Positions 51,040-60,058 of a stretch of 64,000 nucleotides of DNA are shown here, piece after piece. The DNA lies in the NCBI GenBank assembly GCA_003243455.1, contig QFQS01000003.1, positions 62,001-126,000 of the forward strand, in the 5' to 3' direction. Source of the stretch: Cereibacter sphaeroides. GTDB taxonomy: Bacteria > Pseudomonadota > Alphaproteobacteria > Rhodobacterales > Rhodobacteraceae. The number at the start of each line of letters is the position of its first letter. The first letter of the stretch is position 1. The notes beneath the pieces are model-generated. The model saw only the letters and a list, made by a program, of their open reading frames with translations. It was not told where the DNA came from and did no database searches. The position numbers were made by a program, and so were the translations under genes.

Positions 51040-51040
51040 C

Positions 51041-52240
51041 ATGACACGGTTGCCATTTTTCCTGATTGCCGTCGCGGCGCTTGGTGCAGGCATTCCGGCC
51101 ATGCCTGTTCTGGCAGAGGCCGCCGAAACCGCCGCGTCTGCTGCGGAAACGCCGCAGGTGGACCTGCCCGCAATCACCGTCTCGACCGTGGAAAACCGGA
51201 CGCTGCGCGACCGCATCGTCGGCTCTGGCCTTGTCACCCCGGTTGAGCGGGTGCTGGTGCAGCCGCTGATCGAGGGGCAGCCCATCGAGAGCCTTGAGGC
51301 AGAGGTGGGTGACCAGGTCAAAAAGGGCGAGGTGCTGGCACGGCTATCGAAATCGACGCTCGTTCTGCAGCAAAGCCAGTTCGCAGCGCAGCGCGCGTCA
51401 GCCGTGGCCGCGATCGCGCAGGCCGAGGCGCAGATGGCCGAAGCCAAGGCCAATTCCGACGAAGCGCAGCGTGTTTCCAAGCGCACGCAGCAATTGCGGG
51501 CGCAGGGGTCATCGTCTCAGGCGGCGGCGGAGTCTGCCGATGCGGCAGCCACGGCAGCGGCGGCGGGCGTGACGATGGCGACGCAGGGGCTGGAAGCGGC
51601 GAAGGCACAGCTTGAGCTGGTGGATGCCCAGATCGAGGATCTGAAGCTGCAATTGTCGCGCACCGAGGTTGTGGCCCCGGTGGCGGGCGAAGTCGTGGCC
51701 CGGAATGCCATGGTCGGCGCCATTGCGACCGCTGCGAGCGATCCGATGTTCACGCTGATCCGCGACAACGAACTGGAACTGCGGGCCGAGGTCGCCGAGC
51801 GTTTCATGCTGAAGCTCAAGGCAGGCCAGAAGGTGACGATGCGCGGCGTCGGACCCGGGCAGGACCTGACCGGGACGGTGCGGCTGGTGCAGCCGGACAT
51901 CGACCTTGCCACCCGGTTGGGGTTGGCGCGGATCAGCATCGACAACCCGCAACTGGTCCGGTCGGGCATGTTCTTTGAGGCGGATATCCTTGTCGCCGAG
52001 CATGACGCGGCTTCGGTTCCGGTGACGGCCATCGGCGCCACGGCGGATGAAACCACCGTCATGAAAGTGACAGACGGCAAGGTATCCCGCGTGCCAGTCA
52101 CGCTGGGCATCCGCGACGGCGACTATGTGGAAGTGCTGACCGGGGTCGAAAAGGGTGACCTCGTGGTGACCAAGGCTGCCGCCTTTGTGCGCGACGGCGA
52201 CCGGATCAATCCCGTGCCCGATACGGCTGGCACGAACTGA
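51041..52240 (+). CDS. RND efflux periplasmic adaptor subunit
   Basis: A 399-residue membrane-fusion protein. Signal peptide MTRLPFFLIAVAALGAGIPA with cleavage near LAEA. The lipoyl half VEVGD-like segment reads LEAEVGDQVKKGEVLARLSK near residue 90, followed by an Ala/Gln-rich coiled coil (about 105-210) and the matching half SRTEVVAPVAGEVVARNAMV. Beta-barrel and membrane-proximal parts end at VRDGDRINPVPD. There is no lipobox Cys, so it is held by its complex. It is placed between tetR (1 bp) and the pump (10 bp). Confidence 0.92.
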   Translation: MTRLPFFLIAVAALGAGIPAMPVLAEAAETAASAAETPQVDLPAITVSTVENRTLRDRIVGSGLVTPVERVLVQPLIEGQPIESLEAEVGDQVKKGEVLARLSKSTLVLQQSQFAAQRASAVAAIAQAEAQMAEAKANSDEAQRVSKRTQQLRAQGSSSQAAAESADAAATAAAAGVTMATQGLEAAKAQLELVDAQIEDLKLQLSRTEVVAPVAGEVVARNAMVGAIATAASDPMFTLIRDNELELRAEVAERFMLKLKAGQKVTMRGVGPGQDLTGTVRLVQPDIDLATRLGLARISIDNPQLVRSGMFFEADILVAEHDAASVPVTAIGATADETTVMKVTDGKVSRVPVTLGIRDGDYVEVLTGVEKGDLVVTKAAAFVRDGDRINPVPDTAGTN

Positions 52241-52250
52241 GGCATTTGCG

Positions 52251-55200
52251 ATGAACTTCTCTGCCTGGTCCATCCGAAACCCGGTCGCGCCGATCCTGGC
52301 CTTCTTCATGCTGATGCTGTTGGGCTGGCAATCGTTCAACACGCTGCCGATCACACGGTTTCCGAATATCGACGTGCCGCTGGTCTCGATCAGCGTGGCC
52401 CAATCGGGTGCGGCCCCGGCCGAGATGGAGACGCGGGTCACGAAAGAGATCGAGGATGCCGTGGCCGGCATCACCGGGGTGAAGAACATCACCTCGACGG
52501 TTACGGATGGCGTTTCGACGACAGCGGTGGAATTCCGCATGGAAATCCCGACCGACAAGGCGGTGCAGGACGTCAAGGACAAGATCGACCAGATTCAGGG
52601 CGATCTGCCTGCCGACGTGGAGGCACCCATCGTCACGCGGATCGATGTCGAGGGTCAGGCGATCATGACCTTTGCCGTGTCGGCCCCCGACATGTCTCTG
52701 GAAGAGCTGTCCTGGTTCGTCGATGACGTGATCACCCGGTCGCTGCAGGGTCGCCCCGGCATCGGGCGGATCGACCGCTACGGCGGTGCCGACCGCGAGA
52801 TCAGGGTGGAACTGGATCCTGCAAAACTCGACAGCTATGGCATTACCGCCAGCGCAGTGAACGCGCAGCTTCGCAATACCAATACCGATCTGGGTGCGGG
52901 CCGTGCCAAGGTTGGCGCCGGCGAACAGGCGATCCGCACTCTGGGCGATGCGGCGACGGCAGAGACTTTGGCCAATACCTCGATTGCTCTGCCGTCGGGT
53001 CGGCATGTGCGCCTCGCCGATCTTGGAACGGTGGTGGACACCTATCAGGAGCTTCGGTCGTTCTCTCGCATGAACGGCGACCAGGTCGTGACCTTTGCGG
53101 TGTTCCGCGCCAAGGGTGCGAGCGAGGTCAGCGTGGCCAATACGGTCAACGCAGCACTGGATGAAATCCGCGCCGAAAACCCCGGCGTCGGGATCAAGCT
53201 GGTCGATGACACCGTTTTCTACACCTTCGGCAATTATCAGGCGGCCATCGACACGTTGCTGGAAGGCGCGCTGCTGGCCATTCTGGTGGTGCTGGCCTTC
53301 CTGCGGAACTGGCGCGCGACGCTGATTGCCGCGGTGGCCCTGCCGCTGTCCGCAGTGCCGACCTTCTGGATCATGGACCTGCTGGGGTTCTCGCTGAACC
53401 TCGTCAGCTTCCTTGCCATTACGCTGGCGACGGGGATTCTGGTCGATGACGCCATCGTGGAAATCGAGAATATCGCGCGACACATACGGATGGGCAAGAC
53501 GCCCTACCGCGCGGCCATCGAGGCGGCGGACGAGATCGGGCTGGCGGTCATCGCGACTTCGGCCACCATCGTGGCGGTCTTTGTGCCGGTCAGCTTCATG
53601 CCGGGCATTCCGGGGCAGTATTTCCGGCAGTTCGGCCTGACAGTCGCCATCGCGGTGATCTTCTCGCTGCTGGTCGCGCGGCTGATCACGCCGATGATGG
53701 CGGCCTACCTGATGCGCGACAAGGATGCGGCGCATGAGGAGAACCAGAAGGACGGCCTGTTCATGCGGGGCTACCTGCGGATCGTCCGGGCGACGACCTC
53801 GGGGCATATCTGGTTCCTGCCCGCGCGTTATCTGACCATGGTCGGGGCCATCGGCGTGCTGGCCGTGTCGATCTTCTTCATGGTTCAGGTTCCGGGAAGC
53901 TTCATCCCGCCCGAGGACGTGAGCCGCATCCCGATCAGCGTTGAGCTGCCGCCGGGATCGACGCTGGACGATACCGATCGCACGACCCAGGCTATCATGG
54001 AGACGATCCGGGGCGTGGACGGCGTGGAAAACGTCTTTGTTCTGGGCGGTTCCTCTCCCACAGGCGATCTGGATGTGAGGCGCGCCAGCGTGACGGTGCT
54101 GCTGCAAAAGCTGGACCATTCGCTGGAAAACCGCCTGATCGGCATTGCGCGCAGCATACCGTTCATCGGCCCGATGATTCCCGAGGTCAAATCCGAGGGG
54201 CGCGAGCGTCCGCAGAACCAGATCGAGGCGGAAATCTTCCAGAAGCTTAAGGTGATTCCCGACGTTCGCGCATTCAAGCTGAACGACCGGGGCGAACGCG
54301 ATATCTCATTCTCGATCCTGTCGCAGAATGAAGCCGACCTGAGCCAGGCGGTTGGCGATCTGGAAGCGGCTTTGAGAGGCGATCCCCTGCTGGCCGACGT
54401 CGCCTCGGAAGGTGCGCTGCCACGGCCCGAAATTCAGATCACGCCGCTGAAGGAACAGGCGGCGCGGCTGGGTATCACCACGGCAGATATCGCGACCGTG
54501 GTCCGAGTGGCTACCATCGGCGACCTGGACGCGGCGCTGGCAAAGCTGTCGACCGACAACCGGCTGATCCCGGTCCGGGTGCAGGTCAACGAAGAGACGC
54601 GGGGCGATCTTGCGCGGCTGTCGGCGCTGAAGGTGATGACGGCAAATGGCGTCGCCGTGCCGTTAAGCTCGGTCGCAACGATCAGGGTTGCCGAGGGCCC
54701 GAGCATGGTCGACCGCCTGAACCGCGAGCGGCGCGCCACCATTGGCGCGAACCTGCCGGTCGGCGTGGCGCTTGGCACGGCGACGGCTCGGTTCAACGAG
54801 ATCGTGGATTCGGTGAAGCTGCCGCCCACGGTGCGGGTGCAGGAATCGGGCGATGCCGAGGTTCAGGCAGAGCTGACCGCATCCTTCGGCAATGCGATGC
54901 TGATGGGCCTGATGCTGGTGCTGACCGTGCTGATCCTGCTGTTTGCAAGCGTGATCCAGCCCTTCACCATCCTTCTGTCGCTGCCGCTGGCCATCGGCGG
55001 TGTGGCGGCGGCGCTGATCCTGACCAATAACCCGGTGTCGATGCCGGTGCTGATCGGGATCCTGATGCTGATGGGGATCGTCACCAAGAACGCGATCCTG
55101 CTGGTCGATTTCGCGGTCGAGATGCGGGCGCAGGGCATGGACCGGTTTGCCGCCGTGATCGAGGCGGGTCACAAACGGGCACGACCCATCGTCATGACCT

Positions 55201-55556
55201 CGATCGCGATGTCGGCGGGCATGCTGCCCTCTGCGCTTGGCGTGGGCGAGGGCGGGTCGTTCCGGGCACCGATGGCGACGGCGGTGATCGGGGGCATCAT
55301 CGTCTCGACGGTGCTGAGCCTTGTGATCGTGCCGGCCTTCTTCCTGATCATGGACGATCTGGCGCGTCTGCTGTCCTGGATGTTTGGCCGGTTCATCGGC
55401 AAGAAAGAGGAAGAGCCGGATGTGCTGGAGCCGGCCGAACTGACGGCGCGGCTGGGGCAGCGCCAAAGCGAGATCGAGGCGCTGGACGCCCGTATCGGCA
55501 GCCTTGAGGAAGGCGCGGGACGGCGGCGCGGGTCCACCCTGCACGTGGCCGAATAG
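52251..55556 (+). CDS. RND efflux transporter permease
   Basis: A 1101-residue inner-membrane proton-driven efflux pump of the HAE-1/AcrB-like group. N-terminus MNFSAWSIRNPVAPILAFFM; the proton-relay helix contains GILVDDAIVEIENIARHIRM near residue 405, and the matching C-terminal helix GIVTKNAILLVDFAVEMRAQ near 945. Two large periplasmic loops with porter domains follow helices 1 and 7. The last 50 residues form a charged coiled-coil-like tail (QRQSEIEALDARIGSLEEG). No outer-membrane TolC-type gene adjoins. Substrates unknown. Confidence 0.93.
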   Translation: MNFSAWSIRNPVAPILAFFMLMLLGWQSFNTLPITRFPNIDVPLVSISVAQSGAAPAEMETRVTKEIEDAVAGITGVKNITSTVTDGVSTTAVEFRMEIPTDKAVQDVKDKIDQIQGDLPADVEAPIVTRIDVEGQAIMTFAVSAPDMSLEELSWFVDDVITRSLQGRPGIGRIDRYGGADREIRVELDPAKLDSYGITASAVNAQLRNTNTDLGAGRAKVGAGEQAIRTLGDAATAETLANTSIALPSGRHVRLADLGTVVDTYQELRSFSRMNGDQVVTFAVFRAKGASEVSVANTVNAALDEIRAENPGVGIKLVDDTVFYTFGNYQAAIDTLLEGALLAILVVLAFLRNWRATLIAAVALPLSAVPTFWIMDLLGFSLNLVSFLAITLATGILVDDAIVEIENIARHIRMGKTPYRAAIEAADEIGLAVIATSATIVAVFVPVSFMPGIPGQYFRQFGLTVAIAVIFSLLVARLITPMMAAYLMRDKDAAHEENQKDGLFMRGYLRIVRATTSGHIWFLPARYLTMVGAIGVLAVSIFFMVQVPGSFIPPEDVSRIPISVELPPGSTLDDTDRTTQAIMETIRGVDGVENVFVLGGSSPTGDLDVRRASVTVLLQKLDHSLENRLIGIARSIPFIGPMIPEVKSEGRERPQNQIEAEIFQKLKVIPDVRAFKLNDRGERDISFSILSQNEADLSQAVGDLEAALRGDPLLADVASEGALPRPEIQITPLKEQAARLGITTADIATVVRVATIGDLDAALAKLSTDNRLIPVRVQVNEETRGDLARLSALKVMTANGVAVPLSSVATIRVAEGPSMVDRLNRERRATIGANLPVGVALGTATARFNEIVDSVKLPPTVRVQESGDAEVQAELTASFGNAMLMGLMLVLTVLILLFASVIQPFTILLSLPLAIGGVAAALILTNNPVSMPVLIGILMLMGIVTKNAILLVDFAVEMRAQGMDRFAAVIEAGHKRARPIVMTSIAMSAGMLPSALGVGEGGSFRAPMATAVIGGIIVSTVLSLVIVPAFFLIMDDLARLLSWMFGRFIGKKEEEPDVLEPAELTARLGQRQSEIEALDARIGSLEEGAGRRRGSTLHVAE

Positions 55557-55619
55557 AGGGGGCTTTCCGCCCCCTCGCCCCATGCGGGGCTCACCTCCGA
55601 GGATACTTCGGCAAGGTGA
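55556..55619 (+). terminator. triple hairpin after the RND pump gene
   Basis: Three consecutive inverted repeats follow the stop: GAGGGGGC/GCCCCCTC (55556-55576), GCCCC/GGGGC (55577-55590), and TCACCT-CCGA/TCGG-AGGTGA (55591-55619). The first is a good terminator stem without a T-run. The third resembles an element I recall recurring after genes in Rhodobacteraceae genomes. It lies between two convergent genes and may serve both. Confidence 0.7.
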
Positions 55620-55630
55620 AAACCAAGGGT

Positions 55631-56464
55631 TTATCCGAAGCTGATCGCCTTGAACTTCCGGGTCTGTTCGGTCAGCGCGCGTTCGGTCGGCAGGCGTTCC
55701 ATCGAGGAGGCGCCGTAGAACCCGTGGCAATGGCGGGTGTTGCGCAGGACGTATTCGGCATCGGCGGGTTCCGACACCGGGCCGCCATGCACCAGCACGA
55801 TGACATCCGGGTTCACCGCCAGCGCGGCGGCGGCCCATTCGTCGGCCAGTGCGGGGCAATCCTCCAGCTTGAGCGCGGTATCCGCGCCGATGGTGCCGCC
55901 CGTGGTCAGGCCAAAATGGCACACGATGATGTCTGCTCCCGCCCGCGCCATGTCGGCTGCGTTCGCGGCGCTGAAGACGTAAGGTGTGGTCAGAAGGCCC
56001 TTCTCATGCGCCATGGCGATCATCTCGACCTCCAGCGCATAGGACATGCCCGTCTCTTCCAGGTTCTGGCGCATCACCCCATCGAACAGCCCGACCGTGG
56101 GAAAGTTCTGGACGCCGGAAAAACCCCTGGCGATCAGCTGATCCAGAAAATGGTCGAAAATGCAGAAGGGGTCGGTGCCATTGACCCCGGCCAGCACGGG
56201 CGTGTGCCTGACGACGGGCAGCACTTCTTTCGCCATATCCATGACGATCTCGTTTGCATTGCCATAGGCCAGCAGCCCGGCAAGCGACCCCCGGCCCGCC
56301 ATGCGGTAGCGGCCGGAGTTGTAGATCACGATCAGGTCGATGCCACCCGCCTCTTCGCATTTGGCCGAGAGACCCGTGCCCGCCCCGCCCCCGACGATGG
56401 GAATGCGGCTGGCCTTCATCTGCTGGAATTTGGCCATGAGCTTTTGGCGGTCATGTCGGGGCAT
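55631..56464 (-). CDS. phosphoenolpyruvate hydrolase family (TIM-barrel) protein
   Basis: A 277-residue protein of the PEP_hydrolase/COG5564 family, a TIM barrel related to PEP mutase-like enzymes. Seen segments: IPIVGGGAGTGLSAKCEEAG near residue 22, LIVIYNSGRYRMAGRGSLAG, VLAGVNGTDPF, QNFPTVGLFDGVMRQNLEET and VLVHGGPVSEPADAEY. Family members usually sit beside or are fused to a Tm-1-like UPF0261 partner, which is absent here. The reaction is not established. GAGGAACC precedes the ATG. Confidence 0.85.
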   Translation of the reverse strand: MPRHDRQKLMAKFQQMKASRIPIVGGGAGTGLSAKCEEAGGIDLIVIYNSGRYRMAGRGSLAGLLAYGNANEIVMDMAKEVLPVVRHTPVLAGVNGTDPFCIFDHFLDQLIARGFSGVQNFPTVGLFDGVMRQNLEETGMSYALEVEMIAMAHEKGLLTTPYVFSAANAADMARAGADIIVCHFGLTTGGTIGADTALKLEDCPALADEWAAAALAVNPDVIVLVHGGPVSEPADAEYVLRNTRHCHGFYGASSMERLPTERALTEQTRKFKAISFG

Positions 56465-56590
56465 CGGTTCCTCCTTGCGACTGGTCCTACCAGATAGGCT
56501 GCCGAGGGCGTGCCTGTCACCGGGGAATCGGAGGGAACTTCGCGGCCACGCTCAGAGTTTTGGACGCAGAACGACCAAGGCAGAGCCGAG

Positions 56591-56855
56591 ATGTCCAGCG
56601 ATACGAAACCGACCAAGGACGAAATCCTGTCTCTGGAAAAGTCCTGTTGGGATGCGATGAAAGCGAAAGACGGAAGCCGGAATCAAGTTTTCAGCGCCTG
56701 CCGCAAATGTCGCGATCATCGCCTATACCGTTCAGGAAAAGGCCGAGATGGATGGCAGCACGAAGGAATTTCGCGCGGCCAACTCCTCAACCTGGGTGCA
56801 GGGGCCGCAAGGCTGGGAGTGCCACGCCCATAGCGAGACGATCTTGCCAGGCTGA
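56591..56855 (+). pseudogene. broken NTF2-like/DUF4440 protein gene
   Basis: The first 28 codons, from ATG 56591, read MSSDTKPTKDEILSLEKSCW and so on, a typical start for a small NTF2-like protein. After KAKDG the frame no longer fits. In another frame (from about 56690) it resumes SAPAANVAIIAYTVQEKAEM through STWVQGPQGWECHAHSET to a TGA at 56855, a typical end for the same kind of protein. About 40-50 central residues are missing and the frames differ, so an internal deletion with a frame change has inactivated it. The intact relative is recalled from family knowledge, not searched. Confidence 0.7.
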
Positions 56856-56887
56856 ATCGCGGTTGGCCCGCCAAAGCGCCCGGAAAT

Positions 56888-57235
56888 CTAACTGATGTCA
56901 TTGTCTTCGCCGGACGCGGTGAGTTCCGCCGCGAGAAACCGTTCCAGCGCGTCAAGATCCACCGGCTCGAACTGGCCGAAGCCCTGCATCCAGACCGATG
57001 CGGCGCGCAGCGCGTCCGGTTCCAGTTTGCACCATTTGACCCGGCCCCGCTTTTCCTGAGTAATCAGTCGCGCTTCGGCCAGCACCGACAAATGTTTCGA
57101 GATGGCGGCAAGCGACATCTCGAACGGTTCGGCCACATCGGTGACCGCCATGTCGTCTTCCAGAAGCATCGACAGGATCGCGCGGCGTGTCGGGTCGGCA
57201 AGTGCGGCGAAGGCAAGATCAAGCGGGTCTGACAT
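56888..57235 (-). CDS. ArsR family transcriptional regulator
   Basis: A 115-residue winged-helix regulator. It starts MSDPLDLAFAALADPTRRAI; the recognition helix region is FEMSLAAISKHLSVLAEARL and the wing KRGRVKWCKLEPD. It lacks the metal-binding Cys cluster of true ArsR/SmtB sensors, having one Cys in KWCKL; it resembles the metal-independent group often paired with SRPBCC-domain genes. No such partner is present, only the broken NTF2-like gene 32 bp away, convergent. ATG 57235 chosen by homology. Confidence 0.85.
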   Translation of the reverse strand: MSDPLDLAFAALADPTRRAILSMLLEDDMAVTDVAEPFEMSLAAISKHLSVLAEARLITQEKRGRVKWCKLEPDALRAASVWMQGFGQFEPVDLDALERFLAAELTASGEDNDIS

Positions 57236-57461
57236 GGGCAGAAGATCACTGTAACCTCGCCAATCGTCAACCTTTCGGTTGAATATCGCTTTTGAACGCG
57301 ACATCGGACAAAGGCCGATCCCGGCACGTTCCCCGCATTACGTCAGGCATGATATTCCTTTTCAATCAAAGCTTTGTCTGTAAGGTCCGGCCCCACTTCA
57401 TGGCTTGACTCATCTCACCCCGCTCCGTAGGTTCCGCCCGACTGTCGCAAAGGCGCCGGAC

Positions 57462-57791
57462 ATGGTCGACGAACCCGATCCAGAGCGGTTGCGCGCACTT
57501 GAGGCGCGCCTGCACAAGGTGACGAAGGCGGCCAGGACGGAACGTCAGGCGACGGGCAACGGGTTTTCGCAGGGCGAGGTCGCCTGGCGGATGATTATCG
57601 AGCTGGTGACCGGCATGTTGATCGGTCTGGCGCTCGGTTACGGGCTGGATGTGCTCTTCGGCACCCTCCCCATCTGCCTGATGATCTTCACGCTGCTGGG
57701 CTTCGCGGCGGGTGTCAAGACGATGCTTCGCACAGCGAAACAGCTAAACAGAGATGCTTCGGAGAAATCCGGGCCGGACGAGGGGAAGTGA
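57462..57791 (+). CDS. atpI: ATP synthase assembly/accessory protein AtpI
   Basis: A 109-residue AtpI-like protein, the usual first gene of alphaproteobacterial F0 operons, thought to help c-ring assembly or Mg supply. A charged N-terminus (MVDEPDPERLRALEARLHKV) is followed by two helices: VAWRMIIELVTGMLIGLALG and LPICLMIFTLLGFAAGVKTM. ATG 57462 follows CGGACAT-type spacing without a strong ribosome site. It lies 3 bp before atpB. Confidence 0.88.
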   Translation: MVDEPDPERLRALEARLHKVTKAARTERQATGNGFSQGEVAWRMIIELVTGMLIGLALGYGLDVLFGTLPICLMIFTLLGFAAGVKTMLRTAKQLNRDASEKSGPDEGK

Positions 57792-57794
57792 CAG

Positions 57795-58544
57795 GTGGAA
57801 GAAGAAGCAGGCAGCGGCTTTGCTATCCATCCGATGGAGCAGTTTGTCATCAAACCGCTGTTCGGCGGCACCGAGGTATACTGGTACACCGTCACGAACG
57901 TGACGCTCTGGATGGCGCTGGCCGTTCTGGCGATTGCAGCACTTCTGGTCTTTGGCACCCGTCGTCGCGCCATCATCCCGTCGCGCACGCAGTCGATCGC
58001 CGAGATGATCTATGGCTTCGTGCACAACATGGTCGAGGAAGTGACCGGACATGACGGGGTGAAGTACTTCCCCTATGTCATCACGCTGTTCCTCTTTGTC
58101 CTGTTCGCGAACCTGCTGGGCCTGATCCCGGCAAGCTTTGCCACCACCAGCCATATCGCCGTGACCGTCACGCTGGCGCTGATGGTGTTCCTTGCCGTCA
58201 CAATCCTGGGCTTCGTCAGGAACGGCATCGGCTTCCTTGGCATGTTCTGGGTTACCTCGGCGCCGCTGGTCGTGCGCCCGGTTCTGGCGGTGATCGAACT
58301 GATCTCCTACTTCGTTCGCCCCGTCAGCCATTCGATCCGGCTTGCGGGCAACATCCTGGCCGGGCACGCGGTGATCAAGGTGATCGCGGGCTTCGCGACG
58401 CTGCTGATCGCCTCGCCGGTCGTCGTCGGCGCGATCACGGCCATCTACGGGCTGGAACTGCTGGTGGCGGTCGTCCAGGCCTATGTCTTTACCATTCTGA
58501 CCTGCGTGTATCTGCGTGACGCCGTCGGCGGCGCTCATCACTAG
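57795..58544 (+). CDS. atpB: F0F1 ATP synthase subunit a
   Basis: A 249-residue membrane subunit that forms the proton half-channels against the c-ring. The essential Arg is in SHSIRLAGNILAGHAV near residue 182; the C-terminal helix reads ELLVAVVQAYVFTILTCVYL. Six hydrophobic segments. GTG start (VEEEAGSGFAIHPMEQF), 3 bp after atpI, with AGTGACAGG before it. Followed by atpE after 48 bp. Confidence 0.96.
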   Translation: MEEEAGSGFAIHPMEQFVIKPLFGGTEVYWYTVTNVTLWMALAVLAIAALLVFGTRRRAIIPSRTQSIAEMIYGFVHNMVEEVTGHDGVKYFPYVITLFLFVLFANLLGLIPASFATTSHIAVTVTLALMVFLAVTILGFVRNGIGFLGMFWVTSAPLVVRPVLAVIELISYFVRPVSHSIRLAGNILAGHAVIKVIAGFATLLIASPVVVGAITAIYGLELLVAVVQAYVFTILTCVYLRDAVGGAHH

Positions 58545-58592
58545 GTCCGTTACGAAACCAACCAATCCACATTCCATAAGGAGCTGAAAGCT

Positions 58593-58829
58593 ATGGAAGG
58601 CGATATCGCAGAAATGGGCAAATTCATCGGTGCAGGCCTGGCCACGATCGGTCTGGGCGGCGCTGGTATCGGCGTGGGCCACATCGCGGGGAACTTCCTC
58701 GCCGGCTCGCTCCGCAACCCATCGGCCTCGGCCGGTCAGCTTGCAAACTTCTTCGTCGGCGTGGCCTTCGCCGAAGCACTCGGGATCTTCTCGTTCCTGA
58801 TCGCGCTTCTGCTGATGTTCGCCGTCTGA
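58593..58829 (+). CDS. atpE: F0F1 ATP synthase subunit c
   Basis: A 78-residue hairpin of two helices forming the proton-driven ring. The glycine-rich helix 1 is GLATIGLGGAGIGVGHIAGN and helix 2 carries the proton-binding Glu in FFVGVAFAEALGIFSFLIAL. AAGGAG lies seven bases before the ATG, a strong site that fits its high copy number. Confidence 0.97.
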   Translation: MEGDIAEMGKFIGAGLATIGLGGAGIGVGHIAGNFLAGSLRNPSASAGQLANFFVGVAFAEALGIFSFLIALLLMFAV

Positions 58830-58906
58830 TCCATCGCTCTTGGCTCGCGGGCCGGAGGGTGCATGACGCGCTGTCCGGTCCGGTCTTGGGAACGTAGGAG
58901 AAAGAC

Positions 58907-59449
58907 ATGGCGACAGAGGTGACAGAGGCCGCAAGCCAGGCCGCTCCGGCGGTCGGCATGCCGCAGCTTAATTTCGAGACCTGGCCGAACCAGATTTTCT
59001 GGCTTCTTGTGACGCTGGTCGCGATCTATCTCCTGCTGACGAAAATCGCATTGCCGCGCATCGGTTCGGTTCTGGCCGACCGCAGCGGGGCGATCTCGAA
59101 CGACCTCGCGGCGGCAGAAGAGCTGAAGCAGAAGGCGCTGAAGGCAGAGCAGGCCTATAATGAGGCGCTGGCCCAGGCCCGCGCCGACGCGAACCGCATC
59201 GTGGCCGAGGCGCGTGCCGCAATCCAGAAGGATCTCGATGCGGCGACAGCCACCGCCGATGCCAGGATCGCGAAGGAACTCGCGGCTTCCGAGGTGCGGA
59301 TCAATGAAATCCGCGATGGCGCGATGGAGGCGGTGACAGAGGTTGCCAAGGACACCGCAAAGGAAATCGTGGCTTCCCTTGGTGGCAAGGCGGATGCCCG
59401 TTCGGTCACAGCGGCCGTCACGGCGCGGCTGAAGGGGATGGCACAATGA
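58907..59449 (+). CDS. atpF': F0F1 ATP synthase subunit b'
   Basis: A 180-residue stator subunit of the b' type. After a 28-residue leader, a single helix (QIFWLLVTLVAIYLLLTKIA) anchors it, followed by a long Ala/Glu/Lys-rich coiled coil. Together with the next gene it makes the b/b' heterodimer typical of photosynthetic and many alphaproteobacterial ATP synthases. GTAGGAGAAAG precedes the ATG. Its stop overlaps the b-subunit start by ATGA. Confidence 0.94.
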   Translation: MATEVTEAASQAAPAVGMPQLNFETWPNQIFWLLVTLVAIYLLLTKIALPRIGSVLADRSGAISNDLAAAEELKQKALKAEQAYNEALAQARADANRIVAEARAAIQKDLDAATATADARIAKELAASEVRINEIRDGAMEAVTEVAKDTAKEIVASLGGKADARSVTAAVTARLKGMAQ

Positions 59450-60009
59450 TGCGGTATCTTCTGCTGGCTTCGGCCGCGGCTTTTGCGGGATCGCCCGCGC
59501 TGGCGGCGGGTGGAGCGTTCTTTACCTTCCAGAACACCAATTTCACCGTCACCCTGGCCTTCCTGCTGTTCGTGGGGATTCTGCTGTATGTCGGGGTTCC
59601 GGGCAAACTGGCCGGTGTGCTGGACAACCGCGCCGTGCAGATCAAGGCCGACCTCGACGAGGCCAAGGCGCTGCGCGAAGAGGCGATGACCATCCTCGCC
59701 TCGTATGAGCGCAAGCAGAAGGATGTGCAGGTTCAGGCTGATCGCATCGTTGCTTCGGCTCGGGAAGAGGCGATGGCTGCTGCCGCCGAGGCGAAAGAGG
59801 AACTGAAGACCTCGATCGCCCGCAGGCTTGCCGCCGCCGAGGATCGCATCGCTTCGGCGGAAACCGCTGCGGTTCGCGCCGTGCGCGAACAGGCCGTCTC
59901 GGTCGCCATCGCGGCGGCTGGCGACGTGCTGGCCAAGCAGATGAGCGCCGAGAACGCCGATGCGATGATCGACGCGGCAATCTCTCAGGTGGACGCCCGT
60001 CTGAACTGA
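59446..60009 (+). CDS. atpF: F0F1 ATP synthase subunit b
   Basis: A 187-residue stator subunit. The N-terminus MMRYLLLASAAAFAGSPALA resembles a cleavable signal and is followed by the anchor helix (FTVTLAFLLFVGILLYVGVP) and a long coiled coil to the C-terminus. It is the last gene of the F0 operon, closed by a good terminator. The F1 genes are not in this window, so F0 and F1 are separate operons, as in other alphaproteobacteria. Confidence 0.95.
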   Translation: MMRYLLLASAAAFAGSPALAAGGAFFTFQNTNFTVTLAFLLFVGILLYVGVPGKLAGVLDNRAVQIKADLDEAKALREEAMTILASYERKQKDVQVQADRIVASAREEAMAAAAEAKEELKTSIARRLAAAEDRIASAETAAVRAVREQAVSVAIAAAGDVLAKQMSAENADAMIDAAISQVDARLN

Positions 60010-60032
60010 GGCTTTACATACCAATGGATTGG

Positions 60033-60058
60033 CCCGGACCGAAAGGTTCGGGTCTTTT
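60033..60058 (+). terminator. intrinsic terminator of the F0 operon
   Basis: CCCGGACC and GGTTCGGG form an 8-bp stem (one G-U pair) with a GAAA loop, followed by TCTTTT. It starts 24 bp after the atpF stop. Confidence 0.85.

Noticed and set aside
52206..54119. 637-codon minus-strand frame opposite the RND pump
   Set aside because: Shadow of the pump gene, Arg/His/Asp-rich, with no domain.
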